A DNA stretch of 14,000 nt, taken from the NCBI GenBank assembly GCA_944390615.1, contig CALXRJ010000199.1:1-14000 (forward strand), given 5' to 3'. The DNA comes from an uncultured Clostridia bacterium (GTDB lineage: Bacteria; Bacillota; Clostridia; TANB77; CAG-508). Position numbers and translations under genes: made by a program. The notes under the pieces were generated by a model. It was not told where the DNA came from, searched no databases, and worked only from the letters and a program-made list of their open reading frames with translations. Of this stretch, positions 1 to 6,301 are shown in pieces (the stretch's first letter is position 1; every line of letters starts with the position of its first letter).

Positions 1-1
1 A

Positions 2-2107
2 GCAAAAGATTTTAAAGGGGCAATGAAAAGGCTTTTTTCAGAATTAAAACCTTTTAGAATATTAGTATACATAGCACTTGTTTTAGCAGTGCTAGGCTCT
101 ATTATGTCCATCATTGCTCCGAATCAACTATCCAATTTAACAGACGAAATATCAGAAGGATTAGTTGTCAATACGGATAATTTACAAACATTAACCGACA
201 AAATAACAGCTAGTTTTACAGAAGAAAATATACAGTCAAAAATCATGTCTTCTGATATACCAGAAGAAGATATGGCTACATTTTTAAGTTTAATGAATGA
301 TTTTGAAACAGGAAATTTAACACAAGATACGGTTTCTTCTATTCCAGAAAGCATACAAAAAGCAATACTTAGTGAAATAGAAATCGATGGAACTACGATA
401 TCAGTGGAAGATCAAATTAAATTTATCCAAATAATGGGTGACGTAACAGAAGAAACAGATGAAACAGCGCTATATTTAAAAATAGATGAAATGCCAGAAA
501 GCATACAAGAAGTAATCAAGCCATTTATGGATATGGATGCCATCAAAAAAATTGCAGCCTTATTAGCCTCTTTATATATAGCAAGTGCGTTATTTACCTT
601 TATACAATCTATTTTAATGACAGATGTAGCCAACAAATTTGCCAAAAGTTTAAGAAGCAGAATATCCATAAAAATCAACAAACTACCACTAAAATATTTT
701 GACAAAAATGCAATTGGAGATATTCTATCTAGAGTAACCAATGATGTAGACACCATAGCACAAAGCATGAACCAATCTTTAGCAACTTTAGTAAGTAGTA
801 CGACCCTATTTTTAGGAACCATTATCATGATGTTTTACACAAACTGGATAATGGCACTTACCGCCATCCTTGCCAGCCTAATCGGATTTGTATTTATGTT
901 TATCATATTAGGAAAATCTCAAAAATACTTCGTATCCAGACAAGTAGAACTAGGAAACTTAAATGGCCATATAGAAGAAATTTATTCAGGACTCAATGTG
1001 GTAAAAGTATATAATGGTAAAAAAGCATCTGACGAAAAATTTGATATTTATAACAAAAAAGTAGGAGAAGCAGACAGAAAAAGTCAATTCTTATCAGGAC
1101 TTATGCAACCAATTATGAACTTTATAGGAAACTTTGGCTATGTTGCTGTATGTATTGTAGGGGCATTACTTACCATGAATAACATCATTTCATTTGGTGT
1201 AATTGTTGCCTTTATTACTTATGTAAGATTATTTACCTCACCTTTATCACAAATAGCACAAGCCATGACATCACTTCAATCAACAGGAGCAGCTAGTGAA
1301 AGAGTATTTGAATTCCTAGATGAAACAGAAATGAAAGATGAAAGTTCCTTTACCAAAAAACTAGAAAAAGAAAACGTAAAAGGAACAATCGAATTTGATC
1401 ATGTAGTATTCCAATATGACGATAGCCCTAAACCAACTATAAAGAACTTTAGTGCCAAAGCAATGCCTGGTCAAAAAATAGCCATAGTAGGACCAACTGG
1501 AGCTGGAAAAACAACACTGGTTAATTTGCTTATGAAATTCTATGACATCAATTCTGGAGATATCAAAATAGATGAAATCTCAACCAAAGAGTTAACAAGA
1601 GAAAATATACACGATTTATTTACCATGGTTTTACAAGATACCTGGTTATTTGATGGTACACTAAGAGAAAACATCGTTTACAACAATGAAAACATAACAG
1701 ATGAAGAAGTAAGAGACATTTGCAAAACAGTAGGGCTAGACCACTTCGTAAAAACCCTACCAAAAGGACTAGATACGCCTCTTTCAGACAATGATGCAGT
1801 TTCTGCTGGACAAAAACAATTACTTACCATAGCAAGAGGAATGACCAAGAAAACGCCATTCTTAATATTAGATGAAGCAACTTCAAATGTAGATACTAGA
1901 ACCGAAGAACTCGTTCAACAAGCGATGGACAAATTAACAGAAGGAAAAACATCATTCATCATAGCACACAGACTATCTACTATAAGAAATGCAGACCTAA
2001 TATTAGTCGTAAATGACGGAAACATAATTGAACAGGGAAATCACGATGAATTAATGGCAAAACAAGGTTTTTATGCAGATCTTTATAATAGCCAATTTGA
2101 ATTATAA
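2..2107 (+). CDS. ABC exporter half-transporter, TMD-NBD fusion (5' partial)
   Basis: Membrane exporter subunit of the type found as heterodimers in Bacillota; the substrate cannot be told from sequence. The reading frame is open to the left edge (A-K-D-F-K-G-A before the Met at 23). That segment looks like the N-terminal lead of this family, so the true start probably lies outside the window. Numbered from the Met at 23: TM1 about 12-33, TM2 about 175-197, further TM segments to about 405, then the ATPase domain. That domain has Walker A GPTGAGKTT (490-498), Q-loop Q538, signature VSAGQ (593-597, replacing LSGGQ), Walker B FLILDE (613-618) and H-loop H649. Between TM1 and TM2 there is an acidic segment of about 140 residues, where typical exporters have a short loop. 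The partner half-transporter is probably the gene just upstream. Family is certain, substrate unknown. Confidence 0.93.
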   Translation, partial: AKDFKGAMKRLFSELKPFRILVYIALVLAVLGSIMSIIAPNQLSNLTDEISEGLVVNTDNLQTLTDKITASFTEENIQSKIMSSDIPEEDMATFLSLMNDFETGNLTQDTVSSIPESIQKAILSEIEIDGTTISVEDQIKFIQIMGDVTEETDETALYLKIDEMPESIQEVIKPFMDMDAIKKIAALLASLYIASALFTFIQSILMTDVANKFAKSLRSRISIKINKLPLKYFDKNAIGDILSRVTNDVDTIAQSMNQSLATLVSSTTLFLGTIIMMFYTNWIMALTAILASLIGFVFMFIILGKSQKYFVSRQVELGNLNGHIEEIYSGLNVVKVYNGKKASDEKFDIYNKKVGEADRKSQFLSGLMQPIMNFIGNFGYVAVCIVGALLTMNNIISFGVIVAFITYVRLFTSPLSQIAQAMTSLQSTGAASERVFEFLDETEMKDESSFTKKLEKENVKGTIEFDHVVFQYDDSPKPTIKNFSAKAMPGQKIAIVGPTGAGKTTLVNLLMKFYDINSGDIKIDEISTKELTRENIHDLFTMVLQDTWLFDGTLRENIVYNNENITDEEVRDICKTVGLDHFVKTLPKGLDTPLSDNDAVSAGQKQLLTIARGMTKKTPFLILDEATSNVDTRTEELVQQAMDKLTEGKTSFIIAHRLSTIRNADLILVVNDGNIIEQGNHDELMAKQGFYADLYNSQFEL
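344..508 (+). repeat. Internal direct repeat in the exporter's extracellular insertion
   Basis: The 15-base word CCAGAAAGCATACAA occurs at 344-358 and again at 494-508, in the same codon phase. It encodes PESIQ in both IPESIQKAI (107-115) and MPESIQEVI (158-166). This suggests the insertion arose partly by duplication of a small helical unit about 50 residues long. The similarity outside this core is weak. Confidence 0.5.
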
Positions 2108-2114
2108 GCTTTGT

Positions 2115-2185
2115 GAGCCATTAGGACCTGGGCTTTTTGGTTCCGCTCTGCAAAAGGAGCCAAAAAGCCCAGGTCCCAATGGCTC
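2115..2185 (+). terminator. Long GC-rich hairpin after the ABC gene; possible terminator or dispersed repeat
   Basis: The left arm (2115-2144) and right arm (2156-2185) are complementary over 30 bp, with one A/C mismatch, one G-T wobble and an 11-nt loop. It starts 7 nt after the ABC stop codon and is far richer in G+C than its surroundings. The position fits a transcription terminator. However, the base of the stem is followed by TAATGACG and not by a T-run, so a dispersed palindromic repeat is an equal possibility. Confidence 0.5.
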
Positions 2186-2243
2186 TAATGACGAAGAATG
2201 TCGAATTTTGCGATGAAAAAATAGAAAAAAATGTAAAAAGATA

Positions 2244-2272
2244 TTGCCAAAATAAAATTTTTGTGTTAACAT
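2244..2272 (+). promoter_or_regulatory. Probable promoter of the pilus locus
   Basis: TTGCCA (2244-2249), a 17-nt spacer and TAACAT (2267-2272) preceded by TGT (2264-2266), i.e. an extended -10. Transcription would start near 2279, leaving a leader of about 100 nt before the first pilus-locus gene. The promoter follows the long hairpin, which fits the start of a new transcription unit. Confidence 0.5.
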
Positions 2273-2280
2273 AAACATAT

Positions 2281-2311
2281 AGTTCATGATTTTTAATTAA
2301 AAATTAGTTCA
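2281..2311 (+). promoter_or_regulatory. AT palindrome flanked by a direct repeat in the pilus-locus leader
   Basis: ATTTTTAATTAAAAAT (2289-2304) is a perfect 16-bp palindrome, flanked by AGTTCA at 2281-2286 and 2306-2311. It lies at or just after the predicted transcription start, where an operator would act. In such AT-rich DNA it could be chance. The rest of the 2273-2377 leader shows nothing else except a TATAAT at 2347-2352 that lacks a good -35. Confidence 0.25.
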
Positions 2312-2377
2312 AAATGCTATCTTATTATTAAATTCTTAAAAATTTTTATAATAACGATAAAAACAAAAGGAGGGATT

Positions 2378-3598
2378 ATTGCGAAAAAGTCAAAAAAATT
2401 TCTAATCTTATTTTTAGTAATGATAATCATTACAATGCTAATTTATTCAATATTCATTAAATTCATTTCGACTAAAAAAATAACTTTTAAATCAAATGAA
2501 TTATCTCATTTAATTCCAGAAACAACCAATGTTTCCTATGTAGAAAGTAGTGACGGAAAAACAGTACCCATACCAGAAGGATATACAGCTTCGAAAATAG
2601 AAGAAGAAACCTCAGTAAATGGTGGATTTGTAATCTACGAAGGAAATATCAATTGGAATAGTGTAGAAAATTCAGATATCCAAGATAGAAAAAAAGAATT
2701 ATTAAAATTGCAATCAAATTATAACCAATATGTCTGGATACCTGTAGAAAAAGAAGCTATAAACAGTATTTATGGGGTAGATAGCAATGGAAAATTATGG
2801 GGAAAATTATATTCCTATGCAGTAGAAGGAAAAACCAACCAAGATTGGTCAATGTTAAATGATAACATCTATGTGAAATTTGGAAACAATTACTTTGAAC
2901 CAGGATTAGGATTAGGATTCAACTCAAATATTGTAAGTGAAATGACATTAAAAATGCAACTAAACAAAAATCGACAAGAGCTAATAAGTGAACTAGAGCA
3001 AACTTATTACCAAACCATAAAAAGCATAAAAAAGTACGGAGGCTTTTATATAGGAAGATATGAAACTGGAATACAAGATGATATAGCAGTTATTAAAAAA
3101 ATGAATGAAAATTTATCCAACCAAAGTTGGATTCAAATGTACCAAAAAACGCAAAAACTACGAGGAGAAAAAGATAATATTATAACATCTATGATATGGA
3201 GTTCTTTATGGGATTATACTATTGATTGGTTAGTAAAAACAGGAGCACAAACCTATTCTACCATATATTTATCAGACACATGGGGAAATTATACCAATTC
3301 TCAATTTGAATATTATGCGGATATAGATGGAAATACCTTAAAAAAGAATACAGGGAGTAGTAATGCAAAAACAATACCAGCAGGCAGCTCAGAATATACG
3401 AAATCAAACAATATTTATGACTTAGCGGGAAATGTAAATGAATTGACATTAGGTTGTTATGCTCAATACTTTACCTATCGAGGAGGTTCTTATGCATCAT
3501 CTGCAACTGAAGAAATGTCTTGTGCCTATCGAAATTATCAAAGCATAAGCAATGAAACAATAAGAGTAGGAAGTAGAGCAATACTCTTATTAAAATAG
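2378..3598 (+). CDS. Exported SUMF1/FGE-fold (C-type-lectin-like) surface protein, start codon ATT or TTG plus frameshift
   Basis: About 406 residues, function unknown. An N-terminal basic stretch (A-K-K-S-K-K) and one hydrophobic segment (about 8-28) indicate a membrane-anchored exported protein; there is no LPXTG. The C-terminal part matches the SUMF1/formylglycine-generating-enzyme fold: GGFYIGRYETG, then NIYDLAGNVNELT, YRGGSY and RVGSRA. The usual GNVWEWT is GNVNELT, and the paired catalytic cysteines of true FGE are not in place, so enzyme activity is unlikely and a binding role is more plausible. A strong AGGAGGG (2368-2374) precedes in-frame ATT codons at 2375 and 2378, with no in-frame ATG until 2420. 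Starting at 2420 would remove the basic N-region and part of the TM segment. The alternative is TTG at 2379 plus a -1 shift at the A7 run 2392-2398. First gene of the pilus locus; 66 nt before the next gene's ATG. Confidence 0.8.
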   Translation: MAKKSKKFLILFLVMIIITMLIYSIFIKFISTKKITFKSNELSHLIPETTNVSYVESSDGKTVPIPEGYTASKIEEETSVNGGFVIYEGNINWNSVENSDIQDRKKELLKLQSNYNQYVWIPVEKEAINSIYGVDSNGKLWGKLYSYAVEGKTNQDWSMLNDNIYVKFGNNYFEPGLGLGFNSNIVSEMTLKMQLNKNRQELISELEQTYYQTIKSIKKYGGFYIGRYETGIQDDIAVIKKMNENLSNQSWIQMYQKTQKLRGEKDNIITSMIWSSLWDYTIDWLVKTGAQTYSTIYLSDTWGNYTNSQFEYYADIDGNTLKKNTGSSNAKTIPAGSSEYTKSNNIYDLAGNVNELTLGCYAQYFTYRGGSYASSATEEMSCAYRNYQSISNETIRVGSRAILLLK

Positions 3599-3620
3599 AA
3601 TTTATAAATTAAAAATAAAA

Positions 3621-3656
3621 AGGAGGAGTTTTTGTTAGTTAATAAAAACTAACAAA
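3621..3656 (+). promoter_or_regulatory. Shine-Dalgarno separated from its gene by a hairpin
   Basis: AGGAGG (3621-3626) lies 38 nt upstream of the adhesin ATG (3665), too far for direct use. Between them is a perfect 10-bp hairpin (3631-3640 with 3647-3656, loop AATAAA) with the core TGTTAGTT/AACTAACA. Folding the hairpin would cut the effective spacing to about 12 nt, as proposed for phage T4 gene 38. Alternatively, the ribosome translates the mini-ORF inside the hairpin and reinitiates. A nearly identical element precedes amaP. Confidence 0.65.
3632..3652 (+). CDS. Putative leader mini-ORF of the adhesin (MLVNKN)
   Basis: TTG at 3632 sits 5 nt after AGGAGG, a normal spacing, and is followed by five codons and TAA at 3650-3652. 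It is in the same frame as the adhesin ATG 12 nt further on, with a second in-frame TAA between. Because it occupies the only well-placed start, ribosomes recruited here would terminate and either reinitiate or leave. Translation is not demonstrated; the main support is the parallel mini-ORF before amaP. Confidence 0.35.
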   Translation: MLVNKN

Positions 3657-3664
3657 TATAAAAA

Positions 3665-6190
3665 ATGGCTAAAAAATTAAAAAAATCACAAAAAATTTTT
3701 ATCCTAATAACCATAGTTATCATAATCCTAATTTTTGAAGGAATAAACATTAAAAGTTTCTCTACTGAAATTTCTTCTATAGAAGACAAAACCAAACTAG
3801 AAGACGATAGGGAAAATAAAACTAATCTAGCCACAGAGCCAGTATTTACATTATACAAACAAGATGGAGAAACATATGAACCAATTGCAGGAACAAAATT
3901 TATGATTACCGATTTAGAAGGAAATCAAGTAATTGGTACAGATGGACAAATAGTAGGAGAATTAGAAACAATCAATGGTATAGATTATTATGTACTTACA
4001 ACAGATGAAAATGGATTTATCCAAACAAACCTTCCCAAAGGGATTTATAAAGCAATTGAAATATATGCTAATGAAGCATACCAGTTGGCAGAAGATGAAG
4101 AAAAAAGAACATATTATTTTGAAATCTCATCAACCACCTTAAAAAATCCAGAATGGATAAATGGTATTAATGGTTATTCTTGGAATCATATTCAATCAAC
4201 AGTAATTAATAGTAATGGCGGCATAGTAGCTGCTGGTTACTTTTCAGAATATTCACCAGAAGTTACGGGAGATTTTTATGATGGTATTGACTTAAATGCA
4301 GATGGTGTTATAGATGAAATATCTCAAGGAAACAAAGATGGTATCATTATTTCTTATGATGAGGAAGGAAACTATTTATGGTCTAAAACACTTAGTGGAA
4401 AGGATGATGATGGTTTCAATAGCATAATTCAAACACAAGAAGGAGATTATATAATTGTTGGTTATACAGCAAGTCCTACTGTATATTTCGATGGAAAACT
4501 AGTAGAAGATTTATCGCAATCGAATTATGATTTAAAAAACAAAGATGGTTTTTTAATGAAAATTAGTCAAGACGGCATATATGAATGGGGAATTAGACTA
4601 GGAGGAAACAAAGAAGAAGAAATCATAAAAGTACTAGAAACCTCAACAAAACAAATTGTTGTAATAGGAAACTTTAATAGTAAAGTATATCATTTTTATG
4701 AAAATGACGCTAACCACAATATGGTAGAAAATTTACAAAATGAAGGAGAACAAAGTTCTTTTTTAGCAACCTATTCAGCAGATGGCAAATACAAATGGAG
4801 TCAAAAAATAGGAGGGGACAGTTATACAGAAATTTGTGATATAACAGAAATAGCAGGAAATTTAGCAGTTGGCATTAATTATAAAGGAACCATATTTATA
4901 GAAGAAGATCATGCTATTTCAAGTTACTTAGCAGATTACCAAGATGGAGTCATTCTAAATTACTCATTAGCAGGAAAATGGAATTGGAAATATGAAATGT
5001 ATTCTGATGCTAGCAGTATGTATCCAGATAATAAATATATAAGAATTACTGCCATTACAACTACACAAGAAAATAATTTAGCAGTAGCAATAGAATGCAC
5101 CAATGCAGTAAAAGGTAGAAAAAGCGACGAAGAAGAATATAGGACAATTTATACATGCCAAACAAGAGGCATTACTGCAGATGTATTTTTATTATCTAAT
5201 AACGGAGAACTAATAAAAAATCTTTATGATTTAAGTGCCACAGTAGTATTTGGAGGTTATGATTGTGCAACAGTGGTTTTTAATGATATGATAACTACAA
5301 CCAATAATGATATTTTACTGGGAGGCTATTATTATGCAGAAAGAGCTATTGATGTCAATAAAGATGGTTCTACAAGTGGGGAATATGATTTTCAAAGTTC
5401 CAGTAATTATAATTCCAATGGATTTGTCATTCAGATCGATTTAGAGGGAAATGTCAAATTTTCAGACTGTATGTACAGATCAAACAGAGAACTATATGCA
5501 CCAAGTAATGTAACCAGTGTAAATGAAATAAATGACGAAAAAATAATAGCAGGTGGAAATTTTTACTGGGAAACAATTACAACCAAAACAATGTATAGCA
5601 GAACAACAGAAGAAGACAGAAACTATATAAATAGAATAGGAAATGTAGACAGTTTTGTATTTTTAGAAAACAAAGAAGACAAGGAAATAGAAATTCTAGA
5701 AGCAACCAACCTTACAGTAGAAAATTTCAAAAAAACATATACCATAACAACAGAAATAAAAAGCCATATAGAAGATAACAGAGAAGTGAAAGGTGGACAA
5801 ATCACAGGAATATATAATCAAACAATTGATGGAATTGAATATACAGAAGAAGGCATACATTATGTTGAAACAGTAAAATATGGAGAAACTTCCAAACAAG
5901 AGATAACAATTACACCAGAGGAAGGTTATAAAATAGAAAAAATTATGATAAATGAAGAAGAATATAAAAACTTTACCACAGATGAAAACGGAAATACAAC
6001 GATACCAGTATTTTCAAATGTAACGCAAAATATGCATATTACAGTAACATTTAGCAAAAAAATATTTCAGATAGAAGGATTACCCGTTACGGGAGCAAGA
6101 GAGGTAATTTTAGTAGATTTTATTTCCATGATTTTAATTTGTTTAGGAATGATAAAATTAAAAAAATTTTTTCATTCATCCAAAAATTAG
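3665..6190 (+). CDS. LPVTG-anchored surface adhesin: CnaB domain plus propeller-like repeats
   Basis: 841 residues, a predicted sortase substrate at the cell surface, probably an ancillary or tip pilin or adhesin. Signal peptide: basic MAKKLKKSQK then hydrophobic 11-24. A SpaA/CnaB-like domain spans about 58-155, with candidate isopeptide Lys65 (LYKQD) and Glu132 (KAIEIYANEAY). From about 165 to 680 come repeats of the pattern K-D-G-hydrophobic-x-x-Y/I-x-x-x-G-x-x-x-W followed by hydrophobic-x-x-G-x-hydrophobic, resembling SBBP/PQQ-type beta-propeller blades. EF-hand-like loops DLNADGVIDE (about 209-218) and DVNKDGSTSG suggest calcium binding. A membrane-proximal beta domain ends in LPVTG (806-810), then a hydrophobic stretch and KKFFHSSKN. 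ATG 3665 is the only start that keeps the signal peptide, but it has no adjacent Shine-Dalgarno. Ligand unknown. Confidence 0.85.
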   Translation: MAKKLKKSQKIFILITIVIIILIFEGINIKSFSTEISSIEDKTKLEDDRENKTNLATEPVFTLYKQDGETYEPIAGTKFMITDLEGNQVIGTDGQIVGELETINGIDYYVLTTDENGFIQTNLPKGIYKAIEIYANEAYQLAEDEEKRTYYFEISSTTLKNPEWINGINGYSWNHIQSTVINSNGGIVAAGYFSEYSPEVTGDFYDGIDLNADGVIDEISQGNKDGIIISYDEEGNYLWSKTLSGKDDDGFNSIIQTQEGDYIIVGYTASPTVYFDGKLVEDLSQSNYDLKNKDGFLMKISQDGIYEWGIRLGGNKEEEIIKVLETSTKQIVVIGNFNSKVYHFYENDANHNMVENLQNEGEQSSFLATYSADGKYKWSQKIGGDSYTEICDITEIAGNLAVGINYKGTIFIEEDHAISSYLADYQDGVILNYSLAGKWNWKYEMYSDASSMYPDNKYIRITAITTTQENNLAVAIECTNAVKGRKSDEEEYRTIYTCQTRGITADVFLLSNNGELIKNLYDLSATVVFGGYDCATVVFNDMITTTNNDILLGGYYYAERAIDVNKDGSTSGEYDFQSSSNYNSNGFVIQIDLEGNVKFSDCMYRSNRELYAPSNVTSVNEINDEKIIAGGNFYWETITTKTMYSRTTEEDRNYINRIGNVDSFVFLENKEDKEIEILEATNLTVENFKKTYTITTEIKSHIEDNREVKGGQITGIYNQTIDGIEYTEEGIHYVETVKYGETSKQEITITPEEGYKIEKIMINEEEYKNFTTDENGNTTIPVFSNVTQNMHITVTFSKKIFQIEGLPVTGAREVILVDFISMILICLGMIKLKKFFHSSKN

Positions 6191-6219
6191 ATTTTCATTC
6201 ATTTAATCAAGCAGGAAAA

Positions 6220-6244
6220 ATACCTGATAAACTATGCAACCTAC
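6220..6244 (+). repeat. 25-bp inverted repeat, left arm (IR-L) flanking the pilin gene
   Basis: This 25-base arm begins ATACCTGATAAAC and ends ATGCAACCTAC. It is exactly the reverse complement of 7893-7917 and complementarity stops at both ends. It lies in the gap between the adhesin stop (6190) and the pilin start (6302). A shorter echo, ATACCT, recurs at 6257-6262. The two arms enclose exactly one gene with its leader, the geometry of an invertible DNA segment. Confidence 0.95.
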
Positions 6245-6268
6245 AAAGGGACTGTTATACCTAAAAAA

Positions 6269-6274
6269 TATAAT
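6269..6274 (+). promoter_or_regulatory. Possible -10 box of an internal pilin promoter
   Basis: A perfect TATAAT lies 28 nt before the proposed pilin start and inside the inverted repeats. The -35 position (about 6246-6251, AAGGGA) is poor and there is no TG extension, so this is weak. If real, the promoter would travel with the pilin gene on inversion and always read into it. Confidence 0.3.
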
Positions 6275-6301
6275 TAACAGAGAAATAGGAGGAAAAGTAA
6301 T

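Noticed and set aside
23..2107. Met at 23 as the true start of the ABC exporter
   Set aside because: The frame is open to the window edge and the preceding residues (AKDFKGA) look like the normal N-terminal lead of this family; the apparent Shine-Dalgarno AAAGGGG is made of those codons. Treated as 5' partial.
2102..2287. Minus-strand 61-codon frame over the long hairpin
   Set aside because: It reads through the palindrome and the promoter region and has no recognisable protein features or ribosome-binding site; a by-product of the inverted repeat.
3420..3598. Diversity-generating retroelement variable region in the SUMF1-like protein
   Set aside because: The fold is right, but no reverse transcriptase or template repeat is in the window, so it is kept only as a possibility in a finding.
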